Shown piece by piece: positions 9,801 through 16,246 of a stretch of DNA of 41,357 nucleotides. The position numbers and the translations under genes were made by a program. The stretch covers positions 1 through 41,357 of the forward strand of contig DCDB01000107.1 in the NCBI GenBank assembly GCA_002316215.1, given 5' to 3'. The notes beneath the pieces are model-generated. The model had not been told where the DNA came from and ran no database searches. It saw only the letters and a program-made list of their open reading frames with translations. Within the stretch, counting starts at the first letter, position 1. Each line of letters opens with the position of its first letter. This DNA is from Lachnospiraceae bacterium UBA1066 (GTDB lineage Bacteria; Bacillota; Clostridia; Lachnospirales; Lachnospiraceae).

Positions 9801-11237
9801 CATGTCCTGTCCGCCGATGTCCAGAATGCAGTCAACGTCGGGATTGAAGAACTGCGCGGCATAATAATGCGAGATTGTCTCAACCTCGCCTTCGTCCAGG
9901 AGAAGCGCGGATTTGATGAGTGCTTCGCCGTAGCCGGTGGAACAGGAAGCTGCGATCTCGACATCCGATGGCATGTGCGCATAGGTTTCTTTAATCGCGC
10001 GGATCGAGGTTGCAAGAGGATTCCCGTGATTATTGTCGTAGAAGGAATACAAAAGCTTTCCGTCTTCGGAGATGAGTGCCGTCTTCGTGGTTGTGCTGCC
10101 GGCGTCAATTCCGAGAAAAGCCTTTCCGTGATAAGTGGAAAGGTCTTCTTTTGCCACCTGGTATTTATCCTGACGGGCTCTAAAGGCTTCGTAATCTTCA
10201 CGGTTTTTAAAAAGAGGCTCCATGCGGGAAACCTCGAATTCCATTTTTATACCGCTTGTAAGCCGGTCGCACATGGCCTTTAGGGATGTCTTTTCTTCCC
10301 CTTCGTGATATTCTCTTTCAGCCGTACGGGCCTCGGAGCGGGCTGCATTCACCGCCTCCATAGCGGCTCCGGATGCGGCGAAAAGATGCGAATTCGCAGG
10401 TACAAGCGCATGTTCGCTGTCCAGTTTCAGCGTATCGATAAAGCGGGCCCGCAGCTGATCCAGGAAATGCAGCGGCCCTCCTAGAAATGCGACGTGTCCA
10501 CGGATAGGTTTTCCGCACGCAAGTCCGGAAATCGTCTGGTTGACAACTGCCTGAAAGATAGAAGCGGCCAGATCTTCCTTTGTAGCCCCGTCGTTGATCA
10601 GCGGCTGGATGTCTGTTTTGGCAAATACGCCGCAGCGGGCGGCAATCGGATAGATAGCTTTATATCCTGCAGCATAAGCATTTAAGCCCGAGGCGTCCGT
10701 CTGGAGAAGATCCGCCATCTGGTCAATAAAGGAACCTGTGCCGCCGGCGCAGATGCCGTTCATACGCTGCTCGATATTGCCTTTATCAAAATAGATGATT
10801 TTTGCGTCTTCTCCTCCGAGTTCAATGGCAACATCGGTTTTAGGACAGTATTGCTTGAGGGCTGTTGAGACGGCGATAACTTCCTGGACAAAAGGAACGC
10901 CCAGATGCTTCGCCAGCGTAAGTCCGCCGGAACCTGTGATAGCCGGTGAAACAGACAAATCCCCGGTCTTATCCAGGGCCTCTTTTATCAGCTTGGCTGT
11001 TGTATCCTGTATTTCGGCGAAATGGCGCCGATAATCAGAAAAGAGAAGAGCGCCGTTTTCGTCCAGAACGGCAATTTTAACGGTTGTTGAACCGATATCT
11101 ATTCCTAATGTATAATGGCCGCCTGCTGCATTGCTGTTATCTTTAGCATTGCGGCTGTCTTTTATATTGCTGCTATCTTTAATGCTGCTCTTATTTATTG
11201 TATTACTGATATTATTTGTATGGCTGTTATCTGTCAT
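6840..11237 (-). CDS. Fused 2-hydroxyacyl-CoA dehydratase activase (two BadF/BcrA ATPase domains plus HgdB-like region)
   Basis: A 1465-residue protein of the acyl-CoA dehydratase activase-related family of anaerobes. In related systems such as HgdC, an ATPase passes one electron through a 4Fe-4S cluster to a dehydratase. Residues 1-40 are an Asn/Ser/Lys/Asp-rich hexapeptide repeat. The first ASKHA ATPase spans about 43-300 (LGIDIGSTTVK, ELGGEDAK, with C163 and C202). The second spans about 373-635 (FLGIDAGSTTTK, DIGGQDMK, with C498, C502 and C537). A cysteine cluster C659/C662/C666/C685 leads into a DUF2229-like region (from about 725) and a C-terminal COG3581-like part. The start has an AAGGAAG ribosome binding site. 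No acyl-CoA pathway genes are nearby, so the substrate is unknown. It stands alone on the minus strand. Confidence 0.9.
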   Translation of the reverse strand: MTDNSHTNNISNTINKSSIKDSSNIKDSRNAKDNSNAAGGHYTLGIDIGSTTVKIAVLDENGALLFSDYRRHFAEIQDTTAKLIKEALDKTGDLSVSPAITGSGGLTLAKHLGVPFVQEVIAVSTALKQYCPKTDVAIELGGEDAKIIYFDKGNIEQRMNGICAGGTGSFIDQMADLLQTDASGLNAYAAGYKAIYPIAARCGVFAKTDIQPLINDGATKEDLAASIFQAVVNQTISGLACGKPIRGHVAFLGGPLHFLDQLRARFIDTLKLDSEHALVPANSHLFAASGAAMEAVNAARSEARTAEREYHEGEEKTSLKAMCDRLTSGIKMEFEVSRMEPLFKNREDYEAFRARQDKYQVAKEDLSTYHGKAFLGIDAGSTTTKTALISEDGKLLYSFYDNNHGNPLATSIRAIKETYAHMPSDVEIAASCSTGYGEALIKSALLLDEGEVETISHYYAAQFFNPDVDCILDIGGQDMKCIRIKNHAVDDVMLNEACSSGCGSFIENFAKTLNYSVQDFAKAALFAENPIDLGTRCTVFMNSKVKQAQKEGATVADISAGLAYSVIKNALYKVIKVSDASELGKNIVVQGGTFYNDAVLRSFERIADCEVIRPDIAGIMGAFGAALIARERFSPEKKTTMLSLEKINAFKYSTAMANCHGCTNSCRLTVNKFSGGRQYISGNRCERGIGKQKNKDNLPNLCEYKYKRIFGYTPLTPDKAVRGRVGIPRVLNMFENYPFWFTFFTKLGYEVVLSPSSTRKIYELGIESIPSESECYPAKLAHGHVTWLIKQGVKFIFYPCVPYERNEFEGSVNHYNCPIVTSYAENLKNNVEELRDPSITFMNPFLAFTNEKILSDRLVTVFSDLPKVEVENAVLCAWEELGNVRKDIEKKGEETLQYLKDTGRHGIVLAGRPYHIDPEINHGIPELINSYGMAVLTEDSISHLGEIERPLRVNDQWMYHTRLYAAANYIKTTDDLDIIQLNSFGCGLDAVTTDQVQEILTKSGKIYTCLKIDEVNNLGAARIRVRSLIAAIRVRQMKAIKRDVQPSSFERPVFTEEMKKNYTILSPNMSPIHFNIVNAAFTAEGYNFVILPNPDKSAVDMGLKYVNNDACYPSLLVVGQLMQALKSGKYDLHKTAVIMTQTGGGCRASNYIAFIKRALKKADMAYIPILSLNLQGTEKQPGFKITPKLAIRGSYAVIFGDILMKCLYRMRPYEKVKGSADRMHRKWERYCTNFVSGNNLSYRKFKQICKSIIHDFDNLPITDEVKPRVGIVGEILVKFSPAANNHLVELLEKEGAEAVVPDLLDFFNYSFYNLNFKSENLGFKKSSAFFGNIGIKLLEKARGAASDEYKKSRHFNPPAKIADLAKWASPIASNGNQTGEGWFLTGEMLELIKEGVPNIVCIQPFACLPNHIVGKGVIKEIRRRYPEANIAAIDYDPGASEVNQLNRIKLMLTTAEKKLAANGKL

Positions 11238-11238
11238 A
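11131..11238 (-). repeat. 18-bp tandem repeat encoding the activase N-terminus
   Basis: Six degenerate 18-bp units (11131-11148, 11149-11166, 11167-11184, 11185-11202, 11203-11220, 11221-11238). Because 18 is a multiple of three, they translate as hexapeptides: MTDNSH, TNNISN, TINKSS, IKDSSN, IKDSRN, AKDNSN. The start codon lies in the last unit. The true ATPase fold begins just after the array, at about residue 43. Confidence 0.75.
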
Positions 11239-11293
11239 TGTCTTCCTTATGATCTTTATGATCAAATTAATTTAGTGTTTCCGGATTCGATGT

Positions 11294-11322
11294 ATTATAC
11301 GTCCGGCAACCGTAAAAAACAA
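11294..11322 (-). promoter_or_regulatory. Likely promoter of the activase gene
   Basis: On the minus strand there is a perfect TATAAT -10 (11294-11299) with a weak TTGTTT -35 (11317-11322) and a 17-bp spacer. It sits about 57 bp upstream of the activase start codon. The -10 is strong evidence; the -35 is poor. Confidence 0.5.
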
Positions 11323-11353
11323 GAAACACATTTCCGATGATGTCATCAGGTAT

Positions 11354-11382
11354 TTGACCTTTTGCCTTTGAGCCGATATAAT
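11354..11382 (+). promoter_or_regulatory. Strong sigma-A promoter for tgt
   Basis: TTGACC (11354-11359), a 17-bp spacer and a perfect TATAAT (11377-11382), giving a start near 11389 and a leader of about 155 nt before tgt. A second promoter-like pair lies inside the leader: TTGAAC 11429-11434, 16-bp spacer, TAAAAT 11451-11456. Confidence 0.75.
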
Positions 11383-11402
11383 AAGGCACAGGCTAGTCAG
11401 AC

Positions 11403-11444
11403 GGTTTTTCCTGCTGGGAGGAAACTTTTTGAACTTTTACGCCT
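11403..11444 (+). repeat. Diverged copy of the dispersed palindromic repeat
   Basis: The stretch GTTTTTCCTGC, a short loop, GGAAACTTTTTGA and CTTTTACGCCTG matches the core and right flank of the exact copies at 41138-41187 and 41308-41357, with a few differences. It lies in the tgt leader and contributes the TTGAAC box of the second promoter-like pair. Confidence 0.65.
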
Positions 11445-11545
11445 GCACAATAAAATATTTTGAAATGTACTGATGACGGGGCGCCGCGAAAGATACTATT
11501 AACGTATGATAAAAAGACAGTACAATTCAGAAAGACGGAGAGTGT

Positions 11546-12682
11546 ATGTACGAGGTATTAAAGAGGGAGGGCAGGGCAAAAAGAGCCAGGCTTACGACAG
11601 TTCACGGAGTGATTGAAACTCCGGTTTTTATGAATGTCGGAACGGTCGCTGCAATAAAAGGAGGAATCTCTTCGCCTGAGCTGCATGATCTGAAGACTCA
11701 GGTGGAATTATGCAATACGTATCATCTGCATGTGCGTCCGGGCGATGATGTTGTCCGGAAGATGGGCGGTCTCAGGGAATTTATGCGCTGGGACGGACCG
11801 GTACTTACGGATTCAGGCGGTTTTCAGGTCTTTTCCCTTGCAGAGCTGCGGAAGATTAAAGAAGAGGGGGTGACGTTCCGCTCGCATATTGACGGACATG
11901 AAATCTTCATGGGGCCGGAAGAGAGCATGCAGATCCAGTCGAATCTCGCCTCTACAATTGCTATGGCCTTTGACGAGTGCCCGAATGCACTCTCCGAACG
12001 TTCTTATATAGAAGCTTCTGCGGCACGCACCACACGCTGGCTTGCAAGATGTAAGCAGGAGATGAAACGGCTGAATGAACTTCCCCGGACCCTGAATAAA
12101 AACCAGCTTCTTTTTGGTATCAACCAGGGAGCGATTTTTGACGACATAAGAAAAAGCCAGGCCAGAGACATTGCGGAGATGGATCTGGACGGTTATGCCG
12201 TCGGGGGCCTTGCTGTAGGTGAAACCCATGAGCAGATGTATCATGTTCTCGAAGAGGTTGTACCGGTTCTTCCTTCCGATAAGCCGACTTATCTTATGGG
12301 AGTCGGTACGCCTGCCAATATTCTGGAAGGCGTCGAACGCGGCATCGATTTTTTCGACTGCGTTTATCCAAGCCGGAACGGAAGGCACGGCCATGTCTAC
12401 ACAAATCACGGGCATTTAAACCTGTTCAATGCGGCTTATGAGCTTGACGGGCGTCCGATCGATGAAGACTGCGGCTGTCCCGTTTGCAGAAATTTTTCCA
12501 GGGCCTATTTGAGGCATCTCCTGAAAGCGAAGGAAATACTGGGCCTAAGGCTCTGCGTCATGCACAATCTCTGGTTCTATAACACCATGATGGAAGAAAT
12601 CAGGGCTGCTCTGGAAGCCGGTAATTTTACCGCTTATAAAGCAGAAAAGCTTGAAATGCTCAGGGAAAATGAAAAACTGTGA
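11546..12682 (+). CDS. tgt: tRNA-guanine(34) transglycosylase
   Basis: Exchanges guanine 34 in GUN anticodons for a queuosine precursor (preQ1 in bacteria). The 378 residues match the family. Asp89 in LTDSGGFQVFSL is the expected acid/base residue, the nucleophile Asp falls near residue 267 in GIDFFDCVYPSRNGRHG, and the C-terminal zinc site is seen as CGCPVC followed by the later CVMH. The start has GACGGAGAG just upstream. It is followed by yajC, a frequent bacterial pairing. No queC, queD, queE or queF gene is in the window. Confidence 0.97.
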   Translation: MYEVLKREGRAKRARLTTVHGVIETPVFMNVGTVAAIKGGISSPELHDLKTQVELCNTYHLHVRPGDDVVRKMGGLREFMRWDGPVLTDSGGFQVFSLAELRKIKEEGVTFRSHIDGHEIFMGPEESMQIQSNLASTIAMAFDECPNALSERSYIEASAARTTRWLARCKQEMKRLNELPRTLNKNQLLFGINQGAIFDDIRKSQARDIAEMDLDGYAVGGLAVGETHEQMYHVLEEVVPVLPSDKPTYLMGVGTPANILEGVERGIDFFDCVYPSRNGRHGHVYTNHGHLNLFNAAYELDGRPIDEDCGCPVCRNFSRAYLRHLLKAKEILGLRLCVMHNLWFYNTMMEEIRAALEAGNFTAYKAEKLEMLRENEKL

Positions 12683-12689
12683 ATTTCAC

Positions 12690-12718
12690 TTGCGCATAAA
12701 GATGAAAGTGTGTATCAT
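12690..12718 (+). promoter_or_regulatory. Possible promoter for yajC
   Basis: TTGCGC (12690-12695), a 17-bp spacer and TATCAT (12713-12718) lie just after the tgt stop and about 50 bp before the yajC start. yajC may therefore have its own promoter besides read-through from tgt. Confidence 0.45.
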
Positions 12719-12766
12719 GTCATTATTGACGTTTCAGAAATAATTCGGCAATACGGGAGGTAAAAT

Positions 12767-13156
12767 ATGAATTTAATGTTTGCAACATCTACTGCATCGT
12801 CATCTTCTTCAGGTCTCGGCATGGGAACAATGATTATCTGGATCGCAGCAATGGTCCTCTTAATGTATTTTCTTATGATCCGTCCGCAGAAAAAAGAACA
12901 GAAGAGAGTTACCGCCATGCTTTCTGATATGGCTGTAGGAGACAGCGTTGTAACGACCGGGGGCTTTTACGGCGTCATTCTGGACATTACGGATGACGAT
13001 GTTATTGTGGAGTTCGGAAACAATAAAAACTGCAGGATTCCAATGAGAAAGAGCGCTATCGCCGAAGTTGAAAAAGCTCAGACGGCGGCTTCTGCGCCTG
13101 CAGCCGCGGAAGATGATAAGGGAACCGATTCCAAGGATAAAAAAGCGTCAAAATAA
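12767..13156 (+). CDS. yajC: Preprotein translocase accessory subunit YajC
   Basis: Small membrane protein associated with SecDF and YidC in the Sec export machinery. The 129 residues have one membrane helix at about 20-38. It is followed by the hallmark IRPQKKEQKRV at 38-48, a soluble beta domain, and an Ala/Lys/Asp-rich tail from about residue 105. The ribosome binding site GGGAGG lies 8-9 bp before the ATG. secD and secF do not follow; a terminator closes the unit instead. Confidence 0.95.
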   Translation: MNLMFATSTASSSSSGLGMGTMIIWIAAMVLLMYFLMIRPQKKEQKRVTAMLSDMAVGDSVVTTGGFYGVILDITDDDVIVEFGNNKNCRIPMRKSAIAEVEKAQTAASAPAAAEDDKGTDSKDKKASK

Positions 13157-13182
13157 AATGCGCGGAGGCTTGTACTCCGTAT

Positions 13183-13213
13183 GGAAGACGGTCAATCGGC
13201 CGTCTTCCTTTTT
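13183..13213 (+). terminator. Rho-independent terminator after yajC
   Basis: A 9-bp perfect stem (GGAAGACGG at 13183-13191 with CCGTCTTCC at 13200-13208) around an 8-nt loop is followed by five T residues. It ends the tgt-yajC unit before leuB. Confidence 0.92.
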
Positions 13214-13230
13214 ATAAGACGTCCTGACTG

Positions 13231-13259
13231 TTGAAAAAACACAGTTTTTGCGTTATATT
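13231..13259 (+). promoter_or_regulatory. Promoter of the leuB-ilvD-ilvB block
   Basis: TTGAAA (13231-13236), a 17-bp spacer and TATATT (13254-13259) lie between the yajC terminator and leuB. Transcription would start near 13266, leaving a leader of only about 44 nt. That is too short for a T-box or leader-peptide attenuator, so control by a repressor or another mechanism is more likely. Confidence 0.7.
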
Positions 13260-13309
13260 ATTTCTATTGTGTTTAAATAAAGCGGTAAAGTACTAAAGTG
13301 AGGTGTATT

Positions 13310-14392
13310 ATGGAGTACAAAATAGCATTGATAGCGGGAGACGGCATCGGCCCTGAGATCGTTAAAGAAGCGCAAAAAGTGCTGGATGCCTGTGCGGAAA
13401 AATACGGCTATAAATTTCTTTATACCAAAGTTCTTCTCGGCGGAGCATCTATCGATGCCTGCGGGGTACCGCTTACGGAAGAAGCCATACAAAAGTGCAA
13501 GGCATCGGATGCTGTCCTCATGGGCTCAATCGGCGGCGATGCAGAAACATCACCGTGGTATCGCCTTCCGCCCGAAAAGCGTCCGGAAGCGGGACTTCTC
13601 GGTATCCGGAAAGCTCTCGGCCTTTTTGCAAATCTCCGGCCCGCATATTTATATCAGGAGCTGAAAGATGCTTCCCCTTTAAAAACTTCCATTATTAAAG
13701 ACGGTTTTGATATCATGATGGTAAGGGAACTGACCGGCGGTCTGTATTTTGGCGAAAGAAAGACATTTGAAAAAGACGGGCTGAAGACTGCGGTCGATAC
13801 CCTGACTTATAATGAAAATGAAATACGCCGCGTTTCCGTTAAAGCTTTTGACATAGCCATGAAACGAAAAAAACATCTGACCCTGGTTGATAAAGCCAAT
13901 GTCCTGGATTCTTCAAGGCTCTGGCGCAGCATCGTCACCGAAGTCGCTGAAAACTATCCTGAGGTACGGTTTGACACAATGCTGGTGGACAACACAGCCA
14001 TGCAGCTCGTAAAGGATCCGGGACAATTCGATGTCATTCTGACGGAAAATATGTTCGGGGATATCCTTTCAGACGAGGCCAGCATGATTACAGGTTCCAT
14101 AGGAATGCTTTCGTCGGCCTCGTTAAACGAAACTAAATTCGGGCTCTATGAACCGAGCGGCGGATCCGCTCCGGATATTGCGGGAAAAGGAATCGCCAAT
14201 CCGATTGCAACAATCCTTTCGGCCGCTATGCTTCTCCGTTACAGCCTTGATCTTGACGAAGCGGCGGATGCTATTGAAAATGCAGTACGAAAAACACTTG
14301 CCGACGGTTTCCGTACCGGGGACATCATGTCGGATGGATGCATCAAAGTCAATACCTCCGAAATGGGCGACAGGATTGCAGAACGCCTTTAA
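13310..14392 (+). CDS. leuB: 3-isopropylmalate dehydrogenase
   Basis: NAD-dependent oxidative decarboxylation of 3-isopropylmalate in leucine synthesis. Starting at ATG 13310, the product is 360 residues and begins MEYKIALIAGDGIGPEI, the usual N-terminus of the family. GAGGTG at 13300-13305 is well placed for this ATG; the in-frame GTG at 13298 would leave no ribosome binding site. Family marks include LLGIRKALGLFANLRP, the substrate region REL(T)GGLYFG, and the metal-binding and coenzyme region MFGDILSDEASMITGSIGMLSSAS with EPSGGSAPDIAGKGIANP. leuA, leuC and leuD are not in the window. Confidence 0.97.
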   Translation: MEYKIALIAGDGIGPEIVKEAQKVLDACAEKYGYKFLYTKVLLGGASIDACGVPLTEEAIQKCKASDAVLMGSIGGDAETSPWYRLPPEKRPEAGLLGIRKALGLFANLRPAYLYQELKDASPLKTSIIKDGFDIMMVRELTGGLYFGERKTFEKDGLKTAVDTLTYNENEIRRVSVKAFDIAMKRKKHLTLVDKANVLDSSRLWRSIVTEVAENYPEVRFDTMLVDNTAMQLVKDPGQFDVILTENMFGDILSDEASMITGSIGMLSSASLNETKFGLYEPSGGSAPDIAGKGIANPIATILSAAMLLRYSLDLDEAADAIENAVRKTLADGFRTGDIMSDGCIKVNTSEMGDRIAERL

Positions 14393-14543
14393 AACAAGCT
14401 GAACAAATACAGGCCTTTTGGATGGATTAAGCAGAATCAGTCGGGCCGAACAGAGCAATCCGGATGAAACGAGCCGAAAACAAGACGGATTTAGCAAGCA
14501 AATCAAAAGCCTTAAAATCGTAAAAGAGGAGGATCAGATTATT

Positions 14544-16226
14544 ATGAGAAGCGATAATGCAAAAAAAGGTCTGCAGCAGGCGCCCCACAGATCTTTGTGG
14601 AATGCACTGGGCGTGACAAAGGAAGAACTTGACAAACCCCTTGTCGCTGTTGTCAGCAGCTGGAATGAAATCGTTCCCGGCCATATGAACCTGGACAAAA
14701 TAGCGGAGGCTGTAAAACTCGGCGTTGCTGAAGCCGGTGGTTTTCCTGTCATTTTTCCGGCCATTGCCGTATGCGACGGCATCGCGATGGGACATACCGG
14801 GATGAAGTACAGCCTGGTAACGCGCGATCTGATTGCAGATTCAACAGAAGCCATGATTATGGCGCATCAGTTTGACGCCATGGTCTGCATCCCGAACTGC
14901 GACAAAAATGTCCCGGGGCTTCTTATGGCTGCTGCAAGGCTGAACATCCCGACGGTTTTCGTCAGCGGCGGACCGATGCTTCCGGGTCACGTAGGCGGAA
15001 AGAGAACCAGTCTTTCCAGCATTTTTGAGGCAGTCGGCAAATATGAGGCCGGTACAATCGATGATGCAGGACTTGAAGAATTTGAAGAATACGGATGTCC
15101 CACCTGCGGTTCCTGCTCGGGCATGTATACGGCAAACAGCATGAACTGCCTGACGGAAGCCATCGGCATGGGCCTTAGGGGCAACGGCACAATCCCGGCT
15201 GTTTACTCCGCGAGGATACGTCTTGCAAAGCATGCAGGAAATCAGGTCATGGAGCTTTACCGTAAGAATATTCGGCCGAGGGATATCATAACCGAAGCTT
15301 CAATAAAAAATGCCCTGACAGTCGATATGGCACTCGGCTGTTCCACGAATACCATGCTCCATCTTCCGGCTATTGCCCATGAAATCGGCATGGAACTCGA
15401 TATGCGCATGGCTAACGAATATTCGGCAAAGACACCGAATCTCTGCCATCTGGCTCCTGCAGGGCCGACTTATATGGACGAACTCAATGAAGCAGGCGGT
15501 GTCTATGCCGTTATGAATGAGCTTTCCAAGAAGAATCTTCTTGATCTTTCCTGCATGACGGCCACCGGAAAGACCGTAGGCGAGAATATAAAGAATGCCG
15601 TCGATATGAATCCTGAAGTCATCCGTCCCGTCACAAACCCATATTCCGAAAGCGGCGGACTTGCCGTTCTTTCCGGGAATATTGCGCCTGAAGGAGGCGT
15701 AGTGAAGCAAAGCGCCGTGGCACCGGAGATGCTGGTTCATGAAGGACCGGCCCGCGTTTTCGATTCAGAGGACGACGCGATAAAGGCCATACTCGGGAAA
15801 GAGATCCATGAAGGAGATGTCGTCGTCATCCGCTATGAAGGTCCTAAAGGAGGACCGGGTATGCGCGAAATGCTGAATCCGACATCAGCCATTGCCGGAA
15901 TGGGACTTGGCTCAAGCGTCGCGCTTATTACAGACGGCAGGTTCAGCGGAGCCTCCAGAGGAGCTTCCATAGGTCATATATCGCCTGAAGCGGCTGTCGG
16001 AGGACCGATTGCGCTTATAGAAGAAGGAGATCAGATAAAAATCGATATACCGGCAAAATCCATAAACCTTCTTGTAAGCGACGAGACGCTTGAAAAGAGA
16101 AAGGCTGCCTGGAAACCCAGAGAGCCTAAAATAACGAACGGCTATCTTGCGCGCTATGCGTCAATGGTTACGTCAGGAAGCCGCGGAGCAGTGCTCAAGG
16201 TTCCCGGAAAACCGGAACTATCTTAA
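14544..16226 (+). CDS. ilvD: Dihydroxy-acid dehydratase
   Basis: Iron-sulfur dehydratase making 2-oxo acids in valine, isoleucine and leucine synthesis. ATG 14544 was chosen because AGAGGAGGA at 14525-14533 is well placed and the product then begins MRSDNAKKGLQQAPHRS, as in the family. It is 560 residues long. The open frame extends upstream to 14418 but shows no homology there. Cluster cysteines fall near residue 119 (NCDKNVPG) and near 185-192 (GCPTCGSCSGMYTANSMNC). It follows leuB after a 151-bp gap and precedes ilvB by 20 bp. Confidence 0.97.
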   Translation: MRSDNAKKGLQQAPHRSLWNALGVTKEELDKPLVAVVSSWNEIVPGHMNLDKIAEAVKLGVAEAGGFPVIFPAIAVCDGIAMGHTGMKYSLVTRDLIADSTEAMIMAHQFDAMVCIPNCDKNVPGLLMAAARLNIPTVFVSGGPMLPGHVGGKRTSLSSIFEAVGKYEAGTIDDAGLEEFEEYGCPTCGSCSGMYTANSMNCLTEAIGMGLRGNGTIPAVYSARIRLAKHAGNQVMELYRKNIRPRDIITEASIKNALTVDMALGCSTNTMLHLPAIAHEIGMELDMRMANEYSAKTPNLCHLAPAGPTYMDELNEAGGVYAVMNELSKKNLLDLSCMTATGKTVGENIKNAVDMNPEVIRPVTNPYSESGGLAVLSGNIAPEGGVVKQSAVAPEMLVHEGPARVFDSEDDAIKAILGKEIHEGDVVVIRYEGPKGGPGMREMLNPTSAIAGMGLGSSVALITDGRFSGASRGASIGHISPEAAVGGPIALIEEGDQIKIDIPAKSINLLVSDETLEKRKAAWKPREPKITNGYLARYASMVTSGSRGAVLKVPGKPELS

Positions 16227-16246
16227 ATGCCACGAGGAGAAAAATT

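Larger units (their letters stand above)
11238..11545. other. Divergent intergenic region between the activase and tgt
   Basis: A 308-bp region without a credible gene. It holds the minus-strand activase promoter (11294-11322), the plus-strand tgt promoter (11354-11382) and a diverged copy of the dispersed palindromic repeat (about 11403-11444). The rest would be a tgt leader of about 155 nt. I do not see a preQ1 riboswitch pattern in it. Confidence 0.7.

Noticed and set aside
11389..11545. preQ1 riboswitch before tgt
   Set aside because: I looked for the compact C-rich pseudoknot pattern of preQ1 aptamers in the leader and did not see it; a covariance-model search would decide.
13298..13309. 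In-frame GTG start for leuB, 12 bp upstream of the ATG
   Set aside because: The GTG overlaps the GAGGTG ribosome binding site, which is placed for ATG 13310; the family N-terminus also starts there.
13260..13309. T-box or leader-peptide attenuator before leuB
   Set aside because: Only about 44 nt lie between the predicted start and the gene, and no specifier loop, antiterminator or terminator hairpin is visible there.
14418..14543. 42-residue N-terminal extension of ilvD
   Set aside because: The extension has no similarity to dihydroxy-acid dehydratases, while ATG 14544 has a good ribosome binding site.
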